A DNA stretch of 64,000 nt from Azadirachta indica (GCA_022749755.1 CM040451.1:10243871-10307870), one strand, 5' to 3'. Counted from the stretch's first letter, positions 48,820-60,909 are shown. Numbers and translations are program-made. The notes: generated from the letters alone by a model not told the origin.

Positions 48820-50440
48820 GGTGTTGTTGAGTGTTTTGAGAATAACAATTAAGTTTTCAGTTCCTTTTTGGTATTTAGTGTTGCTTAATTGTGGGGTTTT
48901 TCTATGGTATTGCTGATTTTATCATTGTCTTGAATGTATAATTGTTTAATCTCCCCATGGCCAGATAAATATATTTAATGTTTATGTTGCCCTCATTTTG
49001 GTACTCACCTCTAAATTGCTTAGACATTTTTTTCTTTTAAGTTTTATTGGTTCTTGGCAAATACTATTTTGTTATTGCTTAAATTGTTGGTAGGCTTTCC
49101 GTTTTATTGTTGTGTATGGTGAGTTTTTAAGTATTGCTAGTAGAGGTTGAACTCATGTTTTGATGAGTTGATATAACTTGATGCTTTCTTTTCCATTCTT
49201 GTGAAGTGTATATATGACTGTCTCTTCTAGTTCAGTAGGTAGTTTCATTGTACCTATATCATCATAGACTTGTGTGCAAACTCACTAACGTTAATATTGG
49301 ATATTTGATTTTTGTATCAGTTGTGTCATTAATTGCTTTATTTATGATGTTGTCCTAGTCTCCATTTCCTTTGTTCTGCATTGCAATTCTATATTGCCTG
49401 CATGAGAGACCATATATTTTTCACTTTTGTTTAACTTGGTTCTTTTAATGCTTTTTTTTTTGTCTTGTTTATCATGCTAATGGAAAAATAGTGTGTATAG
49501 AGAAAGAAATAAAAAGTTTTCTCATGGATAACTAAGATTAGTTTGTCAAAAGGGGAAAATAGGGTTTGAATTTATGGCAAGTATGTTTAATTTACTAATA
49601 ACTTATTAGCCATATGCTGGTGGGTCTCTGTGCTGCCTATCAGATGGTGAGTGCTTTGCAAACATGGTGTTAAGAGCAAGCTCGTTCCTCTCATACCATG
49701 CCGAAGCAGTTATGAGCTCCATTTTATAAACACCTAATGTTCATCCTAGATGTCAAAATGTATGTCCACTCCCTCTCATGTTTGTTAGGTTTCTACTACA
49801 TACTTGTTTGAGATAAACGTGGGTTCATCCCATCTTAAAGTCGGGGCATGGTTTGGAATTAAGCAGTTGGGTAAATATGAAAATTATCTTATATAAGCTT
49901 TAAAAGTGAAAGTGATCTTTTTTCTCACTTGTGCTCCCACATGTTTGAATATTTTGTCTGTTTGAAATTTGCCTGTAAGTGAATGGCACTTGCCTTGCAT
50001 GCCTTATTTTTTCCTAAGCTTGCTGGGCAGAAATTGCAAATGGACAATCTAGAAATGTACTTGGGAAACAATAGGTTAGTAGGTGCTATATTGTAGATTA
50101 GGTAATTGTGTAATTATTTTAGCAGGGGAGAGAGTTTTAGTGATATCAGACATTGGATCCCTTAAAAAAGAGTTTATCACGGTGAGTCATTGGTTGGTGA
50201 AATGGAATGCGCAATGGAAAATTTTGTTCATGTTCATTTGATTACTATTGCTGGTGGTTTTCAGAAGATGAAAACATTTCCTCTGAACCGCAGTATCAGA
50301 ACACCGGGTTCCTGTTGGATTAAGAAGTATCAACGGAGTGATTGTATAAGAGATTTTCTATACAAGAGGATTCGTTTTAGGGAACCTCTGATAAAGAGTT
50401 CTTGGTTGATTTTTTATCAGACGGTGTTCACCTAAAGAAG
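48820..50440. repeat. Downstream flank of GeBP gene 1, duplicated after gene 2
   Basis: Begins at the stop codon. Its order of landmarks recurs at 54084-55860 (GAGAATAACAATTAAG, then GTTATTGCTTAAATTG, then TTACTGGGCAGAAATTGC-like). The duplicated unit is therefore several kb long, not just the coding region. No gene is seen in it. Confidence 0.8.
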
Positions 50441-50899
50441 TTCGGTAGCATTTATATTTACTCAATAGCATTTATATTACTTAGCAGCATATTGAGTGAG
50501 ATGCATCCTTATTGATGTTCAGTGCAATGTCACAGTTATTTTAGCTGCAATATTGATGTTTAGTGCAAATATGTTTTGGACATTTGAACTATAACTTCGG
50601 AAAGTGAAAAAACTCATGGGCAAGGGCAAATATGTAAAACATATTTTATTAAATATAATAAATAAATTAGTATTAAATAAGGAAAACAACAGTCATATTT
50701 GGAATCGGATAAACGTATATTCGGTTTTCATTTGTGGTAAAGATGATCAATTTTTTAACCGACCTAAGACTTTTTTTTTTTTTTTGTTTTTAAATGTAAA
50801 CTACCTTGGACTTTCAAATTTGGACGGACTTGCATTGCGTTAGACAAAATAATCTTGCGTTACGCTTGTATTGGCTACCAACTCGAGACGAATTTGGTC

Positions 50900-51075
50900 G
50901 TTGTTGCCTGCCTTGTGTATCTCGTCAAGGAAAACACAAACCCGGTTGAAAATAGGATGGGCCCAGAACATGTGTGTGGGCCCGATTCTCACATTTCCCA
51001 ATTCGGCGTTTCAAATCCAACGGTAAAAAATGTCTCTCCGCCGCCAAGACGCTCGGTTTCCATCTGGGAAATTTG
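50900..51075 (+). repeat. Displaced copy of the GeBP upstream block
   Basis: Homologous to 47350-47540 (shared GATGGGCCCAG, TTTCAAATCCAACGGT and TCTCCGCCG). It should sit directly before gene 2 but is about 1.8 kb away from it, because AT-rich DNA intervenes. Confidence 0.8.
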
Positions 51076-51167
51076 TGCATGTCTCCCTTAAAGTTTAAAA
51101 TAATTGCATTTAAATGATATCTATTCAAAATTGCACAGACTTTCTTTTTTCCTCTTGTGTGAGGTAG

Positions 51168-51890
51168 GTTAAGGTACCGTTTGTTAGTTTTTGTTTACAC
51201 TCCGGATATAATTAAAATTGAAATCTAACTAAAATTTAAATATAAATTATATATTTATTTTTTATTTTAAAATATTTAAAAATAAGTATTAAGTTATTTA
51301 TTTTAATAAAATAAAAAATATGAAAATTGATATTTTGATATATATATCCTTTTAAATAATATACTTATATTTATAATAATTTTAATTATATTAACATAAT
51401 AATAAATAAATTAATTAATAAATTATATTAGTATGTATATTATTTATTTGTTTGATATATATATTTTAAAAATTTTTTAATTGATGATATAAAAATCAAT
51501 AAAAATTAAATAAAAATAATAAATCATATTATAATATAGTTGTAATTATATAAATATACAAATTTATTGTAATAATTAAATTATAAAATAAATAAGATTC
51601 AAAAGATAAGTAGAGAGGACCCACAGTAACAAAAATGTGTTAAAAATAGTTAAATAGAGTTTTAATATTGTAAGTTAAATAAATTAATAAAATAGGAATA
51701 TTTTTGAAAAATAAAAACATTAAATTATTCAGACATTTGTTCATTTAGATTTAAATCAAAATTTTTAATTTAATTATATTAAAATATTTTTAATAAATAT
51801 TTAGATATAAGTTAAAAAACAAATGATTTTTAAATATATGAATAATTATATTCAGACTTTAGTTAAAAAAAAAAACAACCCTTAAATATT
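51168..51890. mobile_element. AT-rich repeat, family 2, copy 2 (MITE-like)
   Basis: Left end TTAAGGTACCGTTTGTTAG. The complement of the right end reads TTAAGGGTTGTTTTTTTTTT, giving weak terminal inverted repeats around about 720 bp of non-coding AT-rich DNA. It shares internal sequence with 46265-46690. It lies between the displaced upstream block and GeBP gene 2. Confidence 0.45.
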
Positions 51891-52918
51891 AATCTTACTT
51901 ATATTTAAAAAATAGTCAACTTACCAATTATATAAAAAGTATTCATCATTTTCGAAAAATTATTCATTACAATCCCATACTATTACTATTTATGTAAAAT
52001 TTAAACGTGACAGGCATAATTTAGTCTTGTTGTGTTTTAGTTAATGAATAAAAATTATTATTAAACGACCCCATTAATTTTTTTTATGATAATTTTATAA
52101 TTTTCTCGTATTGTCATAATATTTTTAATAAAAATTATAAAAAAAAAAACTAAATTTCATTATTTCCTGACCATACATATGACAATCATGTACCACTGTC
52201 ATCTCCAATGAGTGCATATATCTACATACATCATCGCCATCAATCACAACTTCTTTTTCAAATGTATTTATCACAATTATTTTTCTTTAATTCTCTCTCT
52301 TTTTTTCTTTTCAAATGACCTGTTAACCATCGTTGAGTTGTTATCGAGTTGCTCTCATTTGCGGTTACAAACAAAATAGTTTTTATTTATTTTTTTACGT
52401 TTGAAGTCTTATTTTTATTTCGAACTTGAGCTTTGGTCTTCAAAAGTCATCCGTAATTTTTGCAGGTGAACCACCATAATGATGATAAGAAATATATTAA
52501 AGTCACCTAACCCTCATGGGTTGGGTCGAAAGGAAACAATTTAGAATTAGAATGTTAGTGATAAATTGACAATTGTCAAAATATAAAATTTAATCCTAAT
52601 GATATCCAATGGAAAAAATAGTTTTATAGTGGAGATTTATATATCATTTGAACTATATTATGGGATTCATTCGTCATTCTCACAAACATAATAGCAGTTT
52701 CGAGGAAAGCAAAAAGAGGGAAGGTCAGTGCATATTTTAATAAATATAATCTAAAGTGAAATTATACTAAACCTTAGGGAGGTATATATAAATTCCCCTT
52801 TCCTCTTTTGGTCTCGCGTTGTAAACCCCTCTTTAAACCCTAACCCTCTGCACCGAACTTTCAGAAAATATTCCCTCAAACAGTAAAGCTCTCTTTCTGA
52901 CTTCGTCTCCGTTTCAGT
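51891..52918. other. Immediate upstream region of GeBP gene 2
   Basis: AT-rich DNA with no gene, ending in a leader (about 52800-52918) that resembles the leader of copy 1. A GGTATATATAAAT stretch near 52780-52793 could act as a TATA element. Confidence 0.45.
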
Positions 52919-54083
52919 ATGGCACCGAAGAAGGCGAACCCCATAGAAGAACCGCCAGCTGCTTCTTTATCAGAAGGAGAGGAAGAAGAAACTTCCTCTG
53001 AAGAAGAAACTTCCTCTGAAGACGAAGCGGAAGAAGACACTCAAGAGCCGTCGCAGCCGTCTTCTCCTCCGCGACAACAGACCCAGAAACAAACGGCAGT
53101 TAAGAAGCCTGAAATCACCACTGTAACCTCTCAGTCCAAATCCTCCAGTTCTGAAGTATCGGGTTCGGAATCAGAGTCGGAGTCCGAACCTGATGCCACT
53201 CCTAAGCCTATTGCCAGCAAGCCCATGGAAGAAACCCCGAAAGCGACAAAATCAAGGTCGAAACCAGCTGCAAAACGCCCTAATGAGACCGAGGAGACTC
53301 CAAAAGACTCGAAACGACTTAAAAAGAAGGGTGGGGATGCGGATCTGGATGAGGAGAAAAAACCAGGGAGAGGACACAAAGAAGCAGCTTTTTCAAAGGT
53401 TGTGGAGCGAGGAAGATGAAATTGTTGTATTGAAGGGAATGATTGAGTACTCAACCAAAAAAGGTATTGATCCCAATCAAGATATGAATGCATTTTATGA
53501 TTATATCAAGAAATCGCTTCATGTGGATGTTTCGAGAGCTCAACTGGTTGACAAGATTAGGAGATTGAAGAGAAAGTATGAGAACAACCTTGAGAAAGGA
53601 TTAAAGAAAGGTGAAGACCAGACTTTTTCGAAGCCACACGAACAGAAAGCATACGATTTATCCAAGAAGTTATGGGGAACTGAAAGCATTAGTGGTGTCA
53701 TTGAATCAGCTGCTAAGTCTAATGGAAAAGTCAGAAAGAATCAGAACCAGAAAGGGAATATTAAGTCGTTGGCTTTTTTAAAAGCAGAGTTGATTGATGG
53801 AGCAAAAGATGTAGAGAAGATGGATGTTGATAATAAAGAAGGGGATGGTGTGGATAAGTCTGTGAATATGAAAGAGTTTCATAAGAATTTTGGTATGGCT
53901 GGTTTGGAGGAGTTTGTGATCAACGATGGATTGGATATGATTGGAGCAGTGAAAAAGGCAGAGTTGGAGGAAAAGTGGAAGAAGTTGCAGATTGCTCAGT
54001 TGGAGTTGTTCTTGCAGCGGAATGAGTTGATAAATGATCAGGCAAAGTTGACTTTGGACGCATTGAAGTCCTCTGGTAATTAA
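52919..54083 (+). CDS. GeBP/STOREKEEPER-like factor, copy 2, with a one-base frameshift
   Basis: A paralogue of 47641-48819 with the same acidic N-terminus (MAPKKANPIEEPPAAS), DUF573 domain (LFQRLWSEEDEIVVLKGMIE) and leucine-rich C-terminus. The length of 1165 nt is one more than a multiple of three. Compared with copy 1, one extra G lies at about 53365-53367 (CCAGGGAGAGG against CCGGGAGAGG), just before the DNA-binding domain. As written, translation ends at 53419 after 166 residues and has no DNA-binding domain. The remainder is open to 54083 in the other frame, so a corrected product would have 387 residues. It is either a young pseudogene or an assembly indel. It contains no other stop. 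Confidence 0.85.
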
Positions 54084-55860
54084 GGTGTTGCTTGTTTTTT
54101 TGAGAATAACAATTAAGCTTTCAGTTCTTTTTGGTGTTTAGTGTTGTTAATTGTGGGTTTTTTGGGTATTGCTGACTATATCCTTGTCCTGTATGGATAA
54201 TTGTTTAATCTTGCCATAGCTAGATAAATATATTTCATGTTTATATCCAACCATTTTTGTTTAATTTTCTGGTACTGAGGTCTAAATAGCAGATACATTT
54301 TCTCTTGAAGTTCTGTTGTTTATTAGTCAATGCTGTTTTGTTATTGCTTAAATTGTAGGTAGGCTTTTTTTTATTGTTGTTTATCGTGAGTTTCAAGTAT
54401 TGCTAGTTTATGGGGGTTGATAGCATGTTTTAATGAGCTTTAAGTATGTTGATGACTTTTTTTACAAAGTCATATAAAGTACATAACACTCTTTTTCTGG
54501 CTTAGCAGGTAGTATCATTGTTTCTTATATCAGCATGTGTTGGTGTGCAAAGTCATTAATGTTAATGTTAGATGTTTGATTTCTGTTTCAGTTAATTATT
54601 TTTAGTAGCTATGTTGTCCTGCTTGCCCTCTTTCTTGTTGTGCATTGCTATTCAGCCTATCCTCTAGTGCCAGCATAAGAAACAGTATAATCTTTTTACT
54701 CTACTTTAATTGGGTTCTTTAATGGTTTTTTTCCTTGTTTATCATGCTAATGGAGAATTAGTGTGTATAGATGAAATAAAAAGTTTTCTCATGGATCAGT
54801 AAGGTAATTGTTAAAAATGGGTAAAAAGGGTTTGAATTTACTACAAATCTGACAGGTTTTTCTATTAACTTGTTGGCCATATGCACTTTCTACTTTTGGA
54901 ATGGAATATTTACGGAATCCCCATAAATAGGATTGAATCTTATTCCATGGTGTTTACATGAGATTCCTTTTTCTTATTCTTAAGCAACTTCTTGAGGTGG
55001 CTTAGTCCATGATTTATATTTCATCTTTTGTTTTCTTTTCATTTCTTTCTATAAGTATATGGATTAATTCCAACTCTTTCTTTTTCTATGGTGGTGGGTA
55101 TTCATGCCGTCCATTAGATGGTGGGTGGGTTTCAAATGCAGCAGTAAGGTCATTTGGAAGATTTTTGGAGATCCATTTTATAAACTTCCCATGTCTCTCC
55201 TAGATGCTTTAATGTCCATTCCCTCTCACGTTTGTGATGTTTTAGTACAGACTTGTTTGAGATAAATGTTGGTTCATTCCACACTCTTGCCTTGCATACC
55301 TTCTCTTTTCCTTCTTAGCTTACTGGGCAGAAATTGCGAGGAGACTTTTTAGCAATGGATATGGACCATAGGGCAGTTTAGCTGCTATATTCTAGGTTAT
55401 GTAATTGTGCATTTATTTTAGCACCGAAAAGGTTCAGTTATTTGAGACCTTGGGTCCATAAACTAAGTTGGGCAGATTACGTGCTATGTTTTGTAGGTTA
55501 TGTAATTGTGCATTTATTTTAGCACTGTAGAGGTACAGTTATTTGAGATCTTGGGCCCACAAACTAAGTTTTATTGCAGAAGTCCATGATTACTTTTTCT
55601 TCAGAAGCAAATGTGCAATGGAGAATGTTGATCACGTTGACTTGATTAGTGTTACTGGTGGGTTTTGGAAGACGAGAACGGTAGCTCTGAATTATGATAT
55701 CAGACACTAGGGTCCTGTTAGATTATTGGCTGATGATTGTATAAGAGATTTTTCTATTGAAGATGAGTTTTTGTGGGAAAGCTGTGATGAATGGAGTTCG
55801 AGGTTGACCCTTTATTTGAAATTATTCAACTAAAGAAATTTGCACCATTTGAACTAGTTG
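54084..55860. repeat. Downstream flank of GeBP gene 2
   Basis: Diverged duplicate of 48820-50440 in the same order. It contains its own 99 bp tandem duplication (55371-55570). No gene was seen. Confidence 0.75.
55371..55570. repeat. Tandem duplication of about 99 bp
   Basis: Units start at 55371 and 55470, both beginning GGGCAG and sharing GTAATTGTGCATTTATTTTA and the CATAAACTAAGTT-like end. Confidence 0.88.
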
Positions 55861-56043
55861 GTATATGGAGTAAAGTGCGTCTCTCTTTTTGCCTGTTGGA
55901 ACATCCTTATTGATTTACTTGAAACCATTACATGTTATATATAGGTTTATTGTTTTGTAGAAGCTCTAAAAGTCTGTCTATGGTGATGTTTCTGCAAGTT
56001 TTTAATTGAATTATCTACATTTTGCCTTGTTGATAGTATTCAA

Positions 56044-56180
56044 GTTTATATATAAACGCATGAAACAGTGTCCTTAAAATGATACAAAAAGAAGCACGAA
56101 TAGTTTCTGAAGTATATATATAAACGCATGAAAGAGTGTTATTAAACGGAAAAGGATACAGAAAGAAACATGAAATTGTT
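56044..56180. repeat. Tandem duplication of about 68 bp
   Basis: Units at 56044 and 56112 share TATATATAAACGCATGAAA and a purine-rich remainder, with several differences. Confidence 0.75.
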
Positions 56181-56633
56181 TACTCCAAAAGTAATGAATT
56201 ATGTTTCTCCCATTCCCAAGGGAAGAATACTTAGTCAATTATTAATTTATCATGCCTTAATAAGCTATTTTAGCTTAATCATGGCAAATAAGTTCGGACA
56301 TTGGAACTGCAACTCAAAACGCTGACAAATTGCTTAGCAATTGTCCTCCCAATACCATAATCAATATGATAAAATGTGATGAACAACATTGCTGGTGTTG
56401 TTTTACTGGGTAAGTTGTCAATTAAGGAATGATTCTAAAATCGTGAACGATCAAATAAATGTATTAAGATGCAAGAAACAATTGAATAAGTCAAATAAAT
56501 TTCAGCTACTTTAGTTTTCAAAACCTTTAAAAATAGATCGCACCCCCAATTTTGAATGAAATAATAATCTTTCTAAGTTTTGTTCGACAATAAAGGTGAA
56601 AACGATGCTCAGCAAAGAAAAATGCAAATGTAT

Positions 56634-57310
56634 TCAAGCATGTCCTGCATTGGCAGCCAATTTATCTTCCCGAGCTGAGGCTGCGGCAGAAACATAATAA
56701 GCAACTGTGAACAATCCATGGATGAAACAAAGAATGCCTCCTATGGAGAAGAACCGATGGTGGGATATCCCGCACGATTTCCTAGATTTTGAGTTTGCCA
56801 TTGTTCCAATCATTAGCAACGAGAACCCAACTGCTAGTATAATCCTGTTATTTAACAACAATTTACACAAGAATTTGAGAGGAAAATCTTCAGAAGTGAA
56901 GAGGATGAGGAACATATCAAACGCGTATTACCATGCGAAAATGAGAGAGGCCACCGCTAATTGCTTGTTAGCAGTGGCATTTTCCATTTCTGCTCTAGAC
57001 CAGAAGCAAATGCACCCACCAAGAATGTTAGCTATAAAATGGGCAAGAGCCAGAAGCACAGCTGCAGCCAATCCTAGCTGGAAAGCTTTATAGCTTGGAT
57101 CTCTGCATTCAAAAATCCACAGCCTCAAATGTTTCACCTGTTGAAAGACACAACACAACGTTATTGTAACAAAATGCTGAAACAATAATTTACATTAAAT
57201 TCTTAACATGCCTTGTTCTGAGCTACTTCAGCTTCAATTCCAAGTATCCCAGCAGTAACGTCCAAAGCCATGATCAAGAGACAAATCAAGAACCCAATAT
57301 TTTTCGGCAT
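56634..57310 (-). CDS. DUF1218 four-helix membrane protein
   Basis: Three minus-strand exons: 57212-57310, 56932-57137 and 56634-56844, giving 171 residues in closed phase. The start is MPKNIGFLICLLIMALDV. Conserved segments are AGILGIEAEVAQNK, VKHLRLWIFECRDPS, AAAVLLALAHFIANILGGC and SRKSCGISHHRFFSIGG. The family has an N-terminal signal-anchor plus three further helices and invariant cysteines (Cys in ECRDPS and GGCICFW). DUF1218 proteins are linked to secondary-wall lignin content (MWL) and vein patterning (VCC/DEAL), in the endoplasmic reticulum or plasma membrane. Which subgroup this belongs to is not resolved. Intron 1 uses a GC donor (57210-57211): the only phase that joins AQNK to VKHL needs AAG|GC. 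A gene symbol is not given because several paralogues exist in plants. Confidence 0.9.
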
Positions 57311-58419
57311 GGTTGTTAACTGCAAAGAGCCTGTAGAGACTATTGTGAACAAGGAAATGACAGGAGGAGAAATCTTTATAGGCAAATTCTCTCTGTTGGT
57401 TAGTTAAGCTTTGTGAGTTACTGATGAAGAGGAGAATACGAATAAAGTAGGAACGGGCGTGCAGATTACAACTAATCTGAGAGATTAGCTGTGAGTTTTG
57501 GAGTAAAAGCTTCTTTTGTCTTGACATTTTTCTTTATTCTTCTTTGTTATCTCAACTTTTCTTTTTAAACTCTGATTCTTTCCATGGGGGACAAGGAAAG
57601 CAGAGTATCACCAACAAGATGGGCAACATCAACTTTTGAGAACTTGAGATGATCATAACAATGTTACATACAGTTTCATTAGTCATAACTCATTTACAGA
57701 CCAATTTCCAGGAATTAAAATATCAGAATTGAAGAACTTTTATGATGTCTCTGGATTTTTTTCAGGAACTTTAATGGAAATAAAGAAATCATAAAAATTG
57801 TATTATTAATGCAGAAAAATACTTGATGAACAGTAAATTCTCGAAAAGCGAAAGAGATTTGATGGAATAAATGCAGTATTGTGCATGCGAATCATCTAAG
57901 GTCACATGAATAAGCAATCTTTCCAGGAAGAACAAATATGCCCGACAGGTCATCTCCTTAGAGAATTCCTCGATGGTTGAGCGAATCAACTAAACCGGTT
58001 TTTTTCGGTGGTTTACTTATTAATCTATTTATTTATTTTTTTAAACTTTAAATAGTTAAAGGATAATTTTGTATTGTATATTGGTTTATTTTCTTCTTCC
58101 ACCAAATTACATTTTGGGCCTCACGTTGATTGCGCAGCCCACTTCACTGATGGATTTCGTGGCTCCCGTTTGCATGGGTCTGTAAGTACACGTTTGGCCC
58201 ATCTAACGAACTCTAATTTCGAAGGAAAAGTTGACAGATGGCAGGCAGGGTAGGGCGTTATTTGGAGTGGGAAACATTTCTTATTTCTAGAAGCAGCTCA
58301 AAACTTCTGCAGAAATCCATAAGAAAATAAAATCAAATACAGTATTACAGGGACGATCATTTCGTCTGATATCTAAAACAGCTCATCGTTGAACAGATAG
58401 TAAGTCAAGCGAGAAGACA
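57311..58419. other. Divergent promoter region of the DUF1218 and HSA32 genes
   Basis: No coding sequence was recognised. A heat-shock-type pair TTCTAGAA lies at 58285-58292, about 130 bases before the HSA32 start, in a TTC/GAA-rich stretch. HSA32 is known as heat-induced in plants, so this is a plausible but incomplete heat-shock element (two inverted units instead of the preferred three). Confidence 0.45.
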
Positions 58420-60909
58420 ATGTCGGCGTATTACAGATGGAAGAGCTTCGACGAGGACGAGGATAGACCGGAGAAACCTCGGAGGTTTGGTGTTACCGAG
58501 ATGAGAAGTCCTCATTACACTCTTTCCAACCAAAACGTTCTCGAGGTTTTCATTCTTTACTTCTCAAAATGCTGTTCTCTTTTACACGTAGGCTTCTTGT
58601 TGTAAGCTTTCTTATTGTAGAATGTTTATGATTTTATATTTATCCGGTATTTTTAGCCGAATTTAATTTGATTTTTTGCTATGCAATGATCGATAACAGA
58701 TAGATTTATAATTATTGAAATAGAAGGTTGATCACGAGAATAATTGAAGTAAGAGCTGAAACAAATTAATATTTAAGTTATCGATAGTTGGTACAATTGT
58801 TGATGCTTGGATATAGCATCAAATGATTAGATAAACCCTATGAAATTTCCATTCTTTGTTTTTTTTTGTGAGAAGAGTTAATAATTAGGACAATTTGTGC
58901 ATTACTGCATACAATTATAAGTATATAATTGACGCTATAACTTTTATCCCCCGTGTCATGTCCCTTCATCCAAGTTGATTGGTCTGCCTAAAATGGATAA
59001 ATTTTTCAGTTAGCATATGAATTAAGTCACTATGGTTCTCAATTCTTGTTAGAAGACATGTAGTTTACTTTTTTGATCAGTTAATGGTTTTGGGTAGTGA
59101 AGTCCTCTGCTTTTTGAGCACTATTGATGTGTAGCTGTGGAAGGTGATGTGCGTGGAGTGATTCGACTGGTTGTTCTGATAGTTGTGCGCTTTTCAGGAT
59201 ATTTTTGAGTCCATGGGGCAGTTTGTTGATGGGTTGAAGTTCTCTGGGGGATCCCACAGTCTGATGCCTAAATCTTTTATCAAAGAAGTTGTTAAAATGG
59301 CTCATCAGCATGACGTATATGTAAGTACAGGTGACTGGGCAGAACATTTGATTCGTAGTGGTCCATCAGCTTTCAAAGAGTATATTGAGGTAAGCTGTGT
59401 GATAGCAATAATTTATGAGTCTTTTGCTGTTTAATTGGAGAACTGATTTGAGATGTTCTTCTGTGATATTTTATAGGACTGCAAGCAAGTGGGGTTCGAC
59501 ACAGTTGAGCTTAATGTGGGATCACTTGAGATTCCTGAGGAAACTCTTCTGAGATATGTCCGCTTTATCAAGAGTGCTGGTCTGAAAGCCAAGCCTCAAT
59601 TTCGCAGTAAAGTTTAATAAGTCTGACATTCCTACAGGTCAGGATAGAGCATTTGGGGCTTATGTTGCTCCAGCACCTCGATCGACTGGTATGGCTGCAA
59701 ACTTTATAGCTGAGCTACTACTGTAAAATCCTCCTGAAACTTTCTCTGGCTGTCTAAGCTAGTTGTGAACCGGGCCCAAATGGCTTGGTAAACTAACTAT
59801 GATGTGACATTCTTTGCTGTAATATGCAGACCTTTTCATATGTTGAAGACTTTTAGGCATTGGCAGAATTTAGTTAAGTTTGGTGTAGATGGGATTAGTG
59901 TCTATTTGCAGGACTGGGGGTATTCAAGCGATCAAGGGTATTGGAGTGCTATAACCATCGTATTTTGCTTAGTCAAAATTTAGTAAGCATAAAAGGCAAT
60001 TAATAAAAAATGCATATTTAATGAATGGATATGTATTTGGATATTTTAAGTTTACATTGAAAACTTTTCTTTTCTTTTTTTTTTTTTTTAAAAAACTTGG
60101 CGATCTTTAAGTAGCTTTTTATAAAATCCTAAATATGCTCTTAATGAGTCATGTCTTCTAAAAAGAAAATTGAGGCATGGCTAGTCTGAGCTTCACTGCA
60201 GATGCTCAATTTGTATATAAAAGAGTCTCAAAATTGGGCTCGAGTGCAAATGAGCATAAAAGCTTTTGTGAAGTAAAGTTGAGTTGTTCGTGTAAAGCAT
60301 TTTTTGTTCGTGGCCCTATTAATTCTCCTTTCTGAAGTTGTCTAAGTTGATCTCAAGTTCAAAACTGCAGACTCGGGTTGTAAGATGCAAGAAACTGAAA
60401 GCATAAACATCAGTGATAGTTTGTTTAGTTATAGAGGTGAAAAGAATCTTGTGACAGTCTATCTAACAATGTGCATCACCTATGTTTTTGTAGAGTATGT
60501 TGAAGATGTGAATCTTTTGATAAGAAGGGCAGAGAGGTGCTTGGAAGCTGGGGCAGACATGATAATGATTGATGCAGATGATGTGTGCAAACAAGCTGAA
60601 TCTGTAAGGGCAGACATAATTGCAAAGGTCATTGGACGTTTAGGCCTTGAGAAGACAATGTTTGAAGCATCAAATTCGAGAACTTCTGAGTGGTTCATCA
60701 GGCAGTACGGGCCGAAGGTATAACATTTGTTTACTGATTCTTCTCATTTCTGGATTAGAATCTTTTGTGTAAATGACATCTCTGACTTCGATATTCAGGT
60801 GAACCTTTTTGTTGATCACTCTCAAGTGATGGATCTAGAGTGCCTTAGAGGCCGCAACTTGGGTAAAAATCACAAGTCTGTTTTGGGTCCATCATATTTT
60901 TGGCCCTGA
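58420..60909 (+). CDS. HSA32: HSA32 (heat-stress-associated 32, phosphosulfolactate synthase-like) with a one-base frameshift
   Basis: Five exons: 58420-58545, 59198-59389, 59477-59688, 60494-60717 and 60799-60909, with GT-AG borders. The protein starts MSAYYRWKSFDEDEDRPEKP and carries the ComA-like TIM-barrel motifs DGLKFSGGSHSLMP, VSTGDWAEHL, GFDTVELNVGSLEIPEE, ADMIMIDADDVCK, KTMFEASN and VNLFVDHSQVMDLECLRG. HSA32 prolongs acquired thermotolerance, in mutual feedback with HSP101. Exon 3 is 212 nt where 211 is required. One extra base at about 59603, after KPQF, puts a TAA at 59615 and truncates the product at about 152 of an expected 287 residues. Sequence on both sides is well conserved, so the indel is either very recent or an assembly error. 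Confidence 0.88.

Noticed and set aside
48820..50440. Short open frames (for example 50190-50435) in the GeBP downstream flank
   Set aside because: Not preserved as frames in the duplicated flank at 54084-55860, and they match no family.
53193..53360. Alternative start giving an Arg-rich N-terminus fused to the DUF573 domain
   Set aside because: This is the wrong frame of the duplicated acidic/Lys-rich region. The same region is clearly coding in the frame of 52919, and the overlap is explained by the one-base insertion.
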